Shown here: piece after piece, positions 25,285-33,486 of the stretch
Layout of the letters: every line of letters starts with the position of its first letter
Position numbering within the stretch: position 1 is the stretch's first letter
Assembly (NCBI GenBank): GCA_025923195.1
Contig: JAICGJ010000034.1
Coordinates: 1-39,765 of the forward strand
DNA from: Chryseolinea sp.
Lineage (GTDB): Bacteria; Bacteroidota; Bacteroidia; Cytophagales; Cyclobacteriaceae
Direction: 5' to 3'
Length of the DNA stretch: 39,765 bases
Translations under genes and position numbers: made by a program
Notes under the pieces: generated by a model
Databases searched by the model: none
Told to the model about the DNA's origin: nothing
The model's input: only the letters and a program-made list of their open reading frames with translations

Positions 25285-27240
25285 ATGCGGCAATTGACTT
25301 TCGTTTTCTTCTACTTAAACTTTTTGGTGTGCTTTGGTCAGGGAAACGGATTTCCTTACGGCCAAGCAACTTATCGCGAGCTTGAGATCAAACAGTACGA
25401 TGCCGATAGTTCGGCAGTCGCACTGGTTCTTGACGAATTCGGGGAAGCGTATGTCAATCATGAATACAATTTAGTGTTTGAATATCATGCTAGGATTAAG
25501 ATCCTGAAACAGGAGGGTCTGTCGTATGGAACATTCGAAATTCCCCTTCGAAAGTCGGAGGGTCGGATGGAAAAGATCATATCTATCAAAGGCTCATCCT
25601 TTAATATAGAAAACGGATCAATGCGAGAGACCAAATTGGAGCCGAAGAACATATTTACTTCAAACCTGAGCAGGTTCTTCGACGCAAAAAGATTCGCGAT
25701 ACCCAATGTGAAACTTGGCAGTGTTATCGAGGTTCAATATGTCTTAGAATCCCCCTTCCTTTATAATTTCCGTTCTTGGGAATTTCAAAGTGAAATTCCC
25801 AAGCTTAAAAGTGAATACTGGTGCCTTATTCCCGCCAATTATATTTATAATATTTCGTTGAAGGGGTTCCTGAGTCTGACAACAAATGAAAGCAAGCGGG
25901 TTACGGAATGTTTTGGACCCGGAAACGCGGCTGATTGCGCCAGATTAAAATATGGGATAAAGAATATTCCCGCTTTTCGGGAGGAGGATTACATGACCGC
26001 AAGATCCAATTTCTTGTCGTCGGTCAATTTTGAGCTCTCTCAAATCAATTATTTTGACGGCCGCAAGGATCGAATCACCAAGGAATGGAAAGACGCCGAT
26101 GAGGAACTCAGGCTGAACACAGAGTTTGGCCTTCAGATTAAACGGGGTAAGGATGTTTTGGATAAGGAAGTTGAGAAACTCATTGCCGGCGAGCATGAAG
26201 AGCTGATAAAGGCAAAGAGAATTTATGATTTCATTAAAGGGTGGTACCGGTGGAACAACGTATACGGGAAGTACAGTGAACTTGGAATAAAAAAAGCCTT
26301 CGAATCTAAAACAGGAAATGTGGGTGACATCAATCTGTCGCTCATTGCTGCATTAAAATATGCGGGTTTTGCAGTCGAGCCAGTATTGTTGTCAACGCGC
26401 GAAAACGGCTTGGTTACTGAATTGTATCCGGTCCTCAGCGATTTCAATTATGTGATCGCAAAGGTGGACATTGCAGGAAAGACATATTTGCTAGACGCCA
26501 CAGACGATTTCCATCCATTTGGTCTCGTGCCTGAGCGATGTCTCAATGGCAAGGGTCGTGTCCTTGGCGATAAGGAATCTTACTGGTACGATTTGAAGCC
26601 TGCCGAGCGGGAAAGAACGATTGCCATCGTAAACCTTGCATTGAGTAATACAGGGATGAAAGGGTCTATTCAGTACTCATACACCGGATACGCCGGTGTT
26701 AATGAGCGGCGAAAAATCGCTCAATTCAGCGATCAAAATGAATACATCAAGGCTATTAAAAATCGACTTGAGGGACTGACGGTCACCGATTGCAAATTGG
26801 AGAATTTTGATAATGATGGAAAGCCGCTGGTTGTCAACCTTGAGATTGATGTCGATATGGGCGATCTGTTAAATGGAAATACTGTCGTTTTCAACCCATT
26901 TATTATTGAACAATGGAAAAGAAATCCATTCAGATCAACAGAGCGACTGTATCCCGTGGATTTTGGAGCACCATTGGAGGAAATTCTCATTTTGAATCTC
27001 GTTTATCCCTCGGAATATGAATTGGATGAAATACCACCAAAGGTTGCACTTGCTATGCCGAATAATGGAGGGCGCTACACATTTGAAATTCAAAATGCGT
27101 CTAACAAATTGTCGATGAATAATTCATTGCTTATCGGTAAGCCAGTTTTCTCATCACACGAGTATCATTACCTTAAAGAACTGTTCAATAATGTGATTGC
27201 TACTCAACAGACCCAGTTGGTTTTCAAGAAGAAAAAATAA
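25285..27240 (+). CDS. DUF3857 / transglutaminase-fold exported protein, catalytic cysteine absent
   Basis: A signal peptide (MRQLTFVFFYLNFLVCFGQ) starts the 651-residue protein. Residues about 40-230 fit the DUF3857 beta domain ('YVNHEYNLVFEYHARIKIL', 'GSVIEVQYVLESPFLYNF'). Residues about 280-430 fit a transglutaminase-like fold ('AKRIYDFIKGWYRWNN', 'NLSLIAALKYAGFAVEPVLL'). The C-terminal 200 residues are a further beta-rich domain. In active members a cysteine stands in the 'G-x-C-x-D' loop; here the loop is GNVGD, with Val346 in that place. The expected histidine position reads 'SDFNYVIA'. An enzymatic role is therefore unlikely; a binding or structural role in the periplasm or on the surface is inferred. 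Bacteroidota relatives with the same loss are, from memory, common. Confidence 0.85.
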   Translation: MRQLTFVFFYLNFLVCFGQGNGFPYGQATYRELEIKQYDADSSAVALVLDEFGEAYVNHEYNLVFEYHARIKILKQEGLSYGTFEIPLRKSEGRMEKIISIKGSSFNIENGSMRETKLEPKNIFTSNLSRFFDAKRFAIPNVKLGSVIEVQYVLESPFLYNFRSWEFQSEIPKLKSEYWCLIPANYIYNISLKGFLSLTTNESKRVTECFGPGNAADCARLKYGIKNIPAFREEDYMTARSNFLSSVNFELSQINYFDGRKDRITKEWKDADEELRLNTEFGLQIKRGKDVLDKEVEKLIAGEHEELIKAKRIYDFIKGWYRWNNVYGKYSELGIKKAFESKTGNVGDINLSLIAALKYAGFAVEPVLLSTRENGLVTELYPVLSDFNYVIAKVDIAGKTYLLDATDDFHPFGLVPERCLNGKGRVLGDKESYWYDLKPAERERTIAIVNLALSNTGMKGSIQYSYTGYAGVNERRKIAQFSDQNEYIKAIKNRLEGLTVTDCKLENFDNDGKPLVVNLEIDVDMGDLLNGNTVVFNPFIIEQWKRNPFRSTERLYPVDFGAPLEEILILNLVYPSEYELDEIPPKVALAMPNNGGRYTFEIQNASNKLSMNNSLLIGKPVFSSHEYHYLKELFNNVIATQQTQLVFKKKK

Positions 27241-27363
27241 TTTTACTACCTTTAATCGCGAATCAACGTACTTAAACGATTTATTAAGTTGTTGAAACAG
27301 TTAAACTTTACCAGCGTTTGGCGGGTAGACTAATTTTATTTGTTCACTAAAATCTTTTTCGAT

Positions 27364-27957
27364 ATGAGAATGCTATTTGTTCTGTTGGTTGGGTTGCTGG
27401 CTTTTAACGTTTCCTTTTCTCAAGTTGAACCGACTCTTCAAGAGAATCCTAGCCTGCACGAAAGATTTCTCTATATGAAATCCAAGTCTTCTTCTTACGG
27501 TGCCTACAAAGTTATAAAAGAATCAGTTCTCGATGGCGTTTGGAAAATTGCTCAGGATTCGATCGCGGCCAAAGAGGCTTCAATTAAGCAGGCGCAGTCG
27601 AATATCAACAAATTGAAAGGTGAATTGAATCAGTCCCTGGAAGCATATAAGGCTAAGGAAAAGTCCATGGAGGAAGTCATGCACGCCAGCACTCACATTA
27701 ATGTTATCGGAATAGATTTTAACAAGGGAACGTTTATAACCACGGTTGCAGTAATTATTGCCGGACTGCTTGTAATGTTAGGACTGGTGATTGGGAGGAT
27801 GAAATTGCAAAGCAATTCGCTAAGCGAAAGGAATCTTGCGGTCGCAGCGCTGACTCATGAGTTTGAGGAATATAAGCAACGCGCTATGGAACGACAAACA
27901 AAATTGTCGCGCGAGTTGCAGGATGAAAGAAATAAACTTCACTCCAGAAATCCGTGA
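27364..27957 (+). CDS. Small exported coiled-coil membrane protein
   Basis: I start at the ATG at 27364; the TTG at 27340 adds eight residues that spoil the signal peptide. The 197-residue product begins with 'MRMLFVLLVGLLAFNVSFSQ' and has a conserved-looking 'SYGAYKVIKESVLDGVWK'. A coiled coil of about 45 residues follows ('DSIAAKEASIKQAQSNINKL'), then one membrane helix ('FITTVAVIIAGLLVMLGLVI') and a second charged helix to the end. The topology is therefore a periplasmic coiled coil joined to a cytoplasmic helix. I believe related Bacteroidota proteins exist and are sometimes labelled tRNA (guanine-N1)-methyltransferase, a label this sequence does not support. It is monocistronic, with a strong terminator behind it. 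Confidence 0.78.
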   Translation: MRMLFVLLVGLLAFNVSFSQVEPTLQENPSLHERFLYMKSKSSSYGAYKVIKESVLDGVWKIAQDSIAAKEASIKQAQSNINKLKGELNQSLEAYKAKEKSMEEVMHASTHINVIGIDFNKGTFITTVAVIIAGLLVMLGLVIGRMKLQSNSLSERNLAVAALTHEFEEYKQRAMERQTKLSRELQDERNKLHSRNP

Positions 27958-27986
27958 TTCCACACTAGCCAGTAACTTTTTTTTAT

Positions 27987-28010
27987 AAAGGCATCTTTCG
28001 ATGCCTTTTT
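27987..28010 (+). terminator. Intrinsic terminator
   Basis: GGCATC (27990-27995) and GATGCC (28000-28005) form a perfect stem around TTTC, extended by AAA/TTT, and five Ts follow. It lies 30 bases after the stop of the small membrane protein gene and isolates it from the sigma factor operon. Confidence 0.92.
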
Positions 28011-28131
28011 CTTGTTTGCGCCCCTTGCGACATGTTCCAAAATGGGATAATTGACGCCGATCCTTGCCTGATATTCTAGGGAAACTTCTAACTTTCTCTG
28101 TAACCTTTTTAAAGACCGCAGGTTTCCCTTC

Positions 28132-28707
28132 GTGAAAACTTTATCGCCGCATTTGGAAGCATTATCGGACAATGCCTTGATGATCAAGGTGAGAGATGGC
28201 CATCTGGATACTCTTGGCTTGCTGTTCGCGCGCTATAAGAAGCCGTTGTTTGGTTTCTTTTATGGAATGAATAAGGATGCCGAACTAAGTGAGGACCTCG
28301 TTCAAAATGTTTTCTACCGGATATTGAAATACCGTTATCTCTTCCGTGGAGAGGGTGATTTCAAGACGTGGATGTTTCACATAGCGCGTAATGTGAATCA
28401 CGACAATTTCAGGAAGAACAAATTGCGACATAAAGAATCCATTGAAAATTGGGAGGAACGATTAGGAACAGACGAAAATCGGCTGTCGGAATTCAAAAAA
28501 GATGAAGAGCTGCAAATTTTGTCGGCCGCCATGGACAGGCTTCCGGAGGACAAGCGGGAAATACTCTTGCTGAGCAAATACCAGGACAAGAAGTATAAGG
28601 AGATAGGCGAAATACTAGGATGTTCTGAAGGAGCTGTAAAAGTAAAAGTCTTCAGGGCCTTGCAGGAATTAAAAGCCGTGTATACAGAACTAGAAAAACA
28701 TATTTGA
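28132..28707 (+). CDS. ECF-type RNA polymerase sigma factor
   Basis: The 191-residue protein has sigma-70 region 2 at about 24-98, with the core-binding and -10 recognition helix 'DFKTWMFHIARNVNHDNFRK'. Region 4 is at about 127-182, with the helix-turn-helix 'KKYKEIGEILGCSEGAVKVK'; there is no region 1 or 3. This is the layout of ECF sigma factors. The start is a GTG at 28132, the first in the open frame; the next ATG would cut into region 2. The gene is followed after one base by a membrane HEAT-repeat protein, the place an anti-sigma factor normally takes. Two DUF4097 genes follow and are its likely targets or effectors. Confidence 0.92.
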   Translation: MKTLSPHLEALSDNALMIKVRDGHLDTLGLLFARYKKPLFGFFYGMNKDAELSEDLVQNVFYRILKYRYLFRGEGDFKTWMFHIARNVNHDNFRKNKLRHKESIENWEERLGTDENRLSEFKKDEELQILSAAMDRLPEDKREILLLSKYQDKKYKEIGEILGCSEGAVKVKVFRALQELKAVYTELEKHI

Positions 28708-28708
28708 T

Positions 28709-29488
28709 ATGGAGGCGGGTAAAATTAGTCATTTGCTATATCGGTACAACTCCGGTGAAGCCAATTCCGAGGAGATTAAACAAATGGAAGATCTCATCGA
28801 GCAGGGATTGATTAGGATAGAAGACTTTGAAGGGCTTGAAAAATTGGAGGACCAGATCCTGCGATTGGACAGTCCGGATCCTTCCGCGACGCTTGATGAT
28901 CGGTTCCGTCAGATGCTGAAGGCTGAGAAAGGAACAAGGAAGGAATCGCGTTGGAAAAACCTTTTTAACTGGAGCGATTTTGCACCCCGCCTTGCATTTG
29001 CATCCGTAACCTTATTGATAGGACTGGTCGTCGGCTACATTTTACGATCGCCTGCACAAAAAGACGAGCAGATCGTAGAATTGGGCAAGGAGATCGGCGC
29101 CTTAAAGGAAATGATGATGTTGTCGATGCTTGAGAAAGAATCAGCGACAGATCGGTTAAAAGCAGTGAGTCTAACACAGGATATGGACCAGGTCAGCCTG
29201 AAAGTCACCAGCGCCTTGTTACAGACATTGAATAATGATGAAAATGTAAATGTTCGACTTGCGGCCTTGGAAGCACTGAGGCCATACAGCATAGACGGTG
29301 AGATCAGAGAGGCTCTCATACGATCGATCTCCCATCAAAAGTCTCCATTAGTGCAGGTTGCGTTAGCAGAGCTGATGGCTGAGCTTCAGGAAAAGGGCGC
29401 CATCGAAGAACTTAAGAAGATTCTGGAGGATGGTGACACACCTTCGGATATAAAAAAGAAGATACAGGAAAGTATACAAGTCATATAG
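28709..29488 (+). CDS. HEAT-repeat membrane protein, probable anti-sigma factor
   Basis: The ATG is one base behind the sigma factor stop codon. The 259-residue product has a cytoplasmic N-terminal helical part (1-90), beginning 'MEAGKISHLLYRYNSGEANS' like many short anti-sigma domains. One membrane helix spans about 93-112 ('LAFASVTLLIGLVVGYIL'). A short coiled coil ('ELGKEIGALKEMMML') and HEAT-like repeats follow ('VRLAALEALRPYS', 'VQVALAELMAEL'). The position and the anchor argue that it holds the sigma factor at the membrane. No zinc-binding HxxxCxxC motif of the ZAS class is present, so it would be a different class. The distal HEAT part could sense an envelope partner. The role is inferred from context. 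Confidence 0.82.
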   Translation: MEAGKISHLLYRYNSGEANSEEIKQMEDLIEQGLIRIEDFEGLEKLEDQILRLDSPDPSATLDDRFRQMLKAEKGTRKESRWKNLFNWSDFAPRLAFASVTLLIGLVVGYILRSPAQKDEQIVELGKEIGALKEMMMLSMLEKESATDRLKAVSLTQDMDQVSLKVTSALLQTLNNDENVNVRLAALEALRPYSIDGEIREALIRSISHQKSPLVQVALAELMAELQEKGAIEELKKILEDGDTPSDIKKKIQESIQVI

Positions 29489-29521
29489 TAATGACTCCCA
29501 CAAGAAAAATTTATCAATACC

Positions 29522-30415
29522 ATGAAAGTAAAATTATGTCTCCTCTTGGTTTTAGGCATCTCGTTGCGCCTTACAGCCCAGACGCATACTGAAAAGATCG
29601 CTAAGGAATTTTCATTCGAGAAAAAAGGTACGCATAACGCGTTGATGATTGCTAACATAAACGGTGACATCAGTGTGGAACCGTCAGACGGAGATAAAAT
29701 TCAGGTCGACGTAACAAAGACGATCAGGGCCAAGACTGATGGCAGATTAGAAACCGGCAAATCAGAAATTCAATTGGGGATTGTGGACCTGGCCGACACT
29801 ATTATCCTCTATGTTAACAGTCCGTGCAATTTTTTTGAAAGAAGCAGCTCAAAGTCCCGGCACTCTCACATGGGTACCAAGTGGGGTTATTCCTGGCAGG
29901 ATCACGGCCGCTCGTGTCATGAAACTTATGACTATTCTATGGACTTCGTGGTAAAGGTTCCACGCAGTGTAAATCTACTGGTAAGTACTATTAACGATGG
30001 CGAGGTAGTCGTAAAAAACGTGCACGGCGTCGTCAAAGCCAATAACATCAATGGTGGTATCAGACTGCTCAACCTTATGCGCGAGGCTGAAGCACATACA
30101 ATAAATGGCGATGTTGACATAGAATATTCACAAAATCCGCAACGCGACTGTCGGTTTTATACTTTGAACGGCGACATCAATGCTCTATTTCAAAAAGGGC
30201 TGGCGGCAAGTATGGGTTTCCAAAGCTTCAACGGTCACCTCTACACGAATATTGATGGCCTAGAGCAGCTTCCTGCACATGTTGAAAAAAAGCAAAAGGA
30301 GAAGGGCACCAAATACAAGATAAACGATAACCGATTTAAGATTGGGGCCGGTGGCGCTTTCCTTGATTTCGAAACATTTAATGGTAATGTATATGTGAAG
30401 GAAAAAGTCAATTAG
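29522..30415 (+). CDS. DUF4097 exported beta-helix-like protein, first of two
   Basis: A signal peptide (MKVKLCLLLVLGISLRLTAQ) leads a 297-residue protein. It has repeated short strands of the form x-N-G-[DEH]-[IVL], such as NINGDISV, INDGEVVV, INGDVDIEY, LNGDINALF, FNGHLYTN and FNGNVYVK. The regular 20-residue-scale spacing is characteristic of the DUF4097 (putative adhesin) family, whose repeats probably build a beta-helix. A His/Ser-rich insert around residues 107-135 ('SSSKSRHSHMGTKWGYSWQD') with Cys residues is unusual and could bind metal. There is no lipobox, so it is periplasmic or exported. It lies 33 bases after the HEAT gene and is probably in the same operon. Confidence 0.85.
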   Translation: MKVKLCLLLVLGISLRLTAQTHTEKIAKEFSFEKKGTHNALMIANINGDISVEPSDGDKIQVDVTKTIRAKTDGRLETGKSEIQLGIVDLADTIILYVNSPCNFFERSSSKSRHSHMGTKWGYSWQDHGRSCHETYDYSMDFVVKVPRSVNLLVSTINDGEVVVKNVHGVVKANNINGGIRLLNLMREAEAHTINGDVDIEYSQNPQRDCRFYTLNGDINALFQKGLAASMGFQSFNGHLYTNIDGLEQLPAHVEKKQKEKGTKYKINDNRFKIGAGGAFLDFETFNGNVYVKEKVN

Positions 30416-30477
30416 GTATTAAAGTTGAAATTCAAAGAAAATTAAAAAAGTTCTAATATTCTAAAGTGTTATTTCTC

Positions 30478-31302
30478 ATGAAAAAGTATATTCTTATAAA
30501 TGCAATTATATTACTAACGATTGGCCTATTGCTCATTACGTCTTCAGTAATGGCACAATCGCCCAATGAGTTTTCAGTCCCCCTGAGCGACCCCGCGAAA
30601 CGTGGAAAGGTGAAAGCGATCATCAACCACGGCTCGGTTACTGTCAGGGGAACGGCCCGCAAAGATGTTTTGATAAAATATTCATCTGATGAAGATGAAG
30701 ACGATGAGGAAAGGGATGACTCTAAAGGAGGCTTGCGCCGGATCGGTGGTGGCGGTATGGATTTAGAGGTAACGGAGAGTGCCAATACAGTATCGGTTCA
30801 TTCAGGTACATGGAACAATCGCCTGAAACTTGATATAGAAGTACCTTCCGGGATGGACGTTGAAGCAAAAACTCATAACGATGGCGACTTGGTCATTAAC
30901 AATATTCAGGGCGAAGTGGAGCTCACAAATCACAACGGCGAGATCACTGCCACTGGTATCTCAGGTACTGTAATCGCCACAACGTACAATGGAGAAATTA
31001 AGATTTCTTTTGACAAGGTAAAGGAAAATACACCAATGTCATTCACTACATACAACGGTGATGTTGATGTGAGTTTTCCTGCTGCGACGAAGGCTACTCT
31101 TAAAATGAAGACGGAGCGCGGTGACATTTACTCAGACTTTGACGTCAGTTTTCAGAACACGTCTCCTGTTCAAAAGAAAGATGCAAAAGCTGGAGTTTAC
31201 AGAGTTGTGGTTGACGAATGGAAACGCGGCAATATTAACGGTGGTGGCCCGGAGATCACGTTACGAAATTATAACGGCGATATCTATATCCGAAAAAAGT
31301 AA
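30478..31302 (+). CDS. DUF4097 exported beta-helix-like protein, second of two
   Basis: I start at the ATG at 30478 ('MKKYILINAIILLTIGLLLI'); the GTG at 30466 adds only four residues. The 274-residue product has a signal sequence ending near 'SSVMAQ'. It carries the same strand-turn repeats as its upstream neighbour: HNDGDLVI, HNGEITAT, YNGEIKIS, YNGDVDVSF, RGDIYSDF and YNGDIYIRK. An acidic run in the N-terminal third ('SSDEDEDDEERDD') and a Gly-rich segment interrupt the repeats and may bind calcium. Overall similarity to the first DUF4097 protein is limited to the motif, so the two are diverged paralogues rather than a recent duplicate. It is the last gene before the terminator at 31325. 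Confidence 0.85.
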   Translation: MKKYILINAIILLTIGLLLITSSVMAQSPNEFSVPLSDPAKRGKVKAIINHGSVTVRGTARKDVLIKYSSDEDEDDEERDDSKGGLRRIGGGGMDLEVTESANTVSVHSGTWNNRLKLDIEVPSGMDVEAKTHNDGDLVINNIQGEVELTNHNGEITATGISGTVIATTYNGEIKISFDKVKENTPMSFTTYNGDVDVSFPAATKATLKMKTERGDIYSDFDVSFQNTSPVQKKDAKAGVYRVVVDEWKRGNINGGGPEITLRNYNGDIYIRKK

Positions 31303-31324
31303 CATCAGGTAACTGTGAAGATTT

Positions 31325-31357
31325 AATTCACCACGCAAGGCGCGGTGAATTATTTTT
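31325..31357 (+). terminator. Intrinsic terminator of the sigma factor / DUF4097 operon
   Basis: AATTCACC (31325-31332) pairs with GGTGAATT (31344-31351). Extra pairs (CGC/GCG) lie inside the loop, and ATTTTTTG follows. It lies 23 bases after the second DUF4097 gene. The opposite strand lacks a T-tract, so it works only in the plus direction. Confidence 0.85.
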
Positions 31358-31361
31358 TGTT

Positions 31362-33329
31362 TCACGGTCGACTGATTTCGAACTCTACTCGCCGGTTCAA
31401 TTTGCGCTCACTTTCAGATTTCTCCTGGACAATAGGCTTAGAACTCCCGAATCCGTGCGCTTCGATGCGCGCGGCCGCAATCTTGAACTGATAAATCAAG
31501 TAGGCCTTTATAGCATCTGCTCGTGCCTGCGAAAGGCGCAGATTGGAATCTTCATTCCCCTGCGAGTCGGTATGTCCTGAAATATTCAATTTGTATTTTG
31601 GATGATCGATCATAAAATTTGCCAACCTGTCGAGGTCTTCATGCATAAATGGTAGAATATCAGCTTTCCCATTCTCAAATTCAAGCGACTCAAAAGCAAT
31701 TTTGCTTTCGATAGGGTCTGCTTCACGATTCATTTCCATGTCGCCGTCCATGAAGAATAATTCTTCAATACGGAAAAAGTCATCACCCTGAATAATCAGT
31801 AAGTAATTGCGTTTGTTGATGAGTTTAAAGTCAAAGGACCCATCATCACGCAGAAATTTGGGCGCGACTTCCACTCCTTTGTCAAGGTCGATGACAGACA
31901 CAATCCCCTTAAAAGGCTTTTTCGTATCTGAACTGATCAACGAACCTTTTAGATTAGCGATAGCTTGGGGCTGTGCTTCCATGGGAACGGGAAATGAATG
32001 GAGATCAAGATTTTCTATTTCCTGTTCCGAAGATCTGGCATAGTAAAGATAGTTTGACTCTGAATCAATAGTAAAATAATATTCACTACCGGGTCCGTTG
32101 ACAAGCGGGCCAATATTCTTGGGTTCTTGCCAGGTCTGGTTTTCCTTGTAAACTTTGTAGATGTCGAAGTCACCGAATGTCAAAGGCTGGCCGTTTGAAC
32201 TGAAGTACAACACATTGTGCTTGTGATGATAAAAGGGACTAACCTCCGCGCCGCGTGTATTTATAATGGGCCCCATATTCAATGCTTTCTGCCAGGCGCC
32301 GCTGTTATCTTTTGTGGAATAATAAATGTCGGAGTACCCAAACCCGCCAATCCGGTCAGACGCAAAAAAAAGTGTATCACCAGAATGTGATAGTGATGGA
32401 TGGGAATCCCATCCCAAGGAATTAATGTTGCGTCCGAGATTTCGAACATTCCCCCAGGTGCTGTCGGACCGAAGGTCAGCCAAAAATATGTCACAGTTCC
32501 CAAAGGAGTCGGGAGAATTACATCTTGCAAAATACAGTTGTCGCCCATCTTTGCTCAGACACGCTGATCCTTCGTTATAAGGTGTATTGATATTTTTCAG
32601 TTCATCAGCAAAGCCCCAGAGTGTGTCAAGCTTATGAGAGTAGAATAAGTCCTCATTATAACTTTTGTTTAATGGGTCCGCGTGAGAATTTCTCTTCGAA
32701 GTAAAGAGCAGAATGTTATCCATGTTTCCTATCGTTGCACCATAATCGGCCTTGTTTGAATTAATCGCTTCACCCATATTGAGCAATACGCCCTGTGGAG
32801 GCCTCAACGTGTCAATTTCTTTTCTGTATGCGACCAATTCGTAATATTGTTCAAGCGGGACGTACAGATCCGCTTCCTTCTTTGACAGTGTGTCGAATTC
32901 AGTTCTTACTTTTTTGCCATCAATCGTTTGTGGCATGTGCTTGAGAACTAATTTATACAGTAGAATAGCCTCACCAGGTGGCCCTAGCTTTTGTGACAGT
33001 TTTGCTAAATTCCAAAGCAGCTGGGTATCGCGGGAAAAATTCTCCGGACCGAATTCCTTAACATATGCTTTAAGCTCAACATACTCCTGCTCATAATCAC
33101 CGGCGGGTCCCAGAACTCTGATCCTGTCTAATTTTGCCCGGTCCTGGAAATATTTAACGGTATTTGTATTTGGAAAAAGAAAAATGTCAGATTGGCTGTA
33201 GCTTGTCAGGCTATCATTCAATTGAACCACTCCGCCTTTCTTCAAGTTTTTCTTTGGCTTTTGTGCGAGGGAGGAGGTGTGGATCACCAGCAAAAAAGCT
33301 GAGATGAAGATTAAAAAACAGGTTTTCAC
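31362..33329 (-). CDS. OmpA-family protein with PD40 propeller (PorE-like layout)
   Basis: I start at the GTG at 33327-33329, which gives a clean signal peptide ('MKTCFLIFISAFLLVI', then SSLAQ). The TTG at 33359 adds ten non-signal residues. The 655-residue product has a TPR-like helical region (about 55-180) and a PD40/WD40-like propeller (about 185-450; 'DNILLFTSKRNSHAD', 'GDTLFFASDRIGGFGYSDIY', 'NVLYFSSNGQPLTFGDFDIY'). A carboxypeptidase-regulatory-like domain (about 455-520) follows, then an OmpA C-terminal domain with 'NISGHTDSQGNEDSNLRLSQ' and 'RKLNRRVEFEISR', which binds peptidoglycan. PorE of the type IX secretion system has this same order, but PorE is a lipoprotein and this protein has no lipobox. 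It could anchor an envelope complex to the cell wall. Confidence 0.87.
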   Translation of the reverse strand: MKTCFLIFISAFLLVIHTSSLAQKPKKNLKKGGVVQLNDSLTSYSQSDIFLFPNTNTVKYFQDRAKLDRIRVLGPAGDYEQEYVELKAYVKEFGPENFSRDTQLLWNLAKLSQKLGPPGEAILLYKLVLKHMPQTIDGKKVRTEFDTLSKKEADLYVPLEQYYELVAYRKEIDTLRPPQGVLLNMGEAINSNKADYGATIGNMDNILLFTSKRNSHADPLNKSYNEDLFYSHKLDTLWGFADELKNINTPYNEGSACLSKDGRQLYFARCNSPDSFGNCDIFLADLRSDSTWGNVRNLGRNINSLGWDSHPSLSHSGDTLFFASDRIGGFGYSDIYYSTKDNSGAWQKALNMGPIINTRGAEVSPFYHHKHNVLYFSSNGQPLTFGDFDIYKVYKENQTWQEPKNIGPLVNGPGSEYYFTIDSESNYLYYARSSEQEIENLDLHSFPVPMEAQPQAIANLKGSLISSDTKKPFKGIVSVIDLDKGVEVAPKFLRDDGSFDFKLINKRNYLLIIQGDDFFRIEELFFMDGDMEMNREADPIESKIAFESLEFENGKADILPFMHEDLDRLANFMIDHPKYKLNISGHTDSQGNEDSNLRLSQARADAIKAYLIYQFKIAAARIEAHGFGSSKPIVQEKSESERKLNRRVEFEISRP

Positions 33330-33486
33330 CGACCCATTATTTGGTAAAAAATAATGCAAAGTGGATAAAGTTGAGACAATTTTGCTTCTTTTACAACTGT
33401 CTTGGCACTACTATTGTCAATAACTCGGTCGGAGTCCATTTAAGACGTCTAAGTAAGGCTGTGTCAGTTTGGCACCGTGTGTACAT

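Noticed and set aside
25285-27240. Active transglutaminase/protease
   Set aside because: The nucleophile cysteine and the expected histidine are not present.
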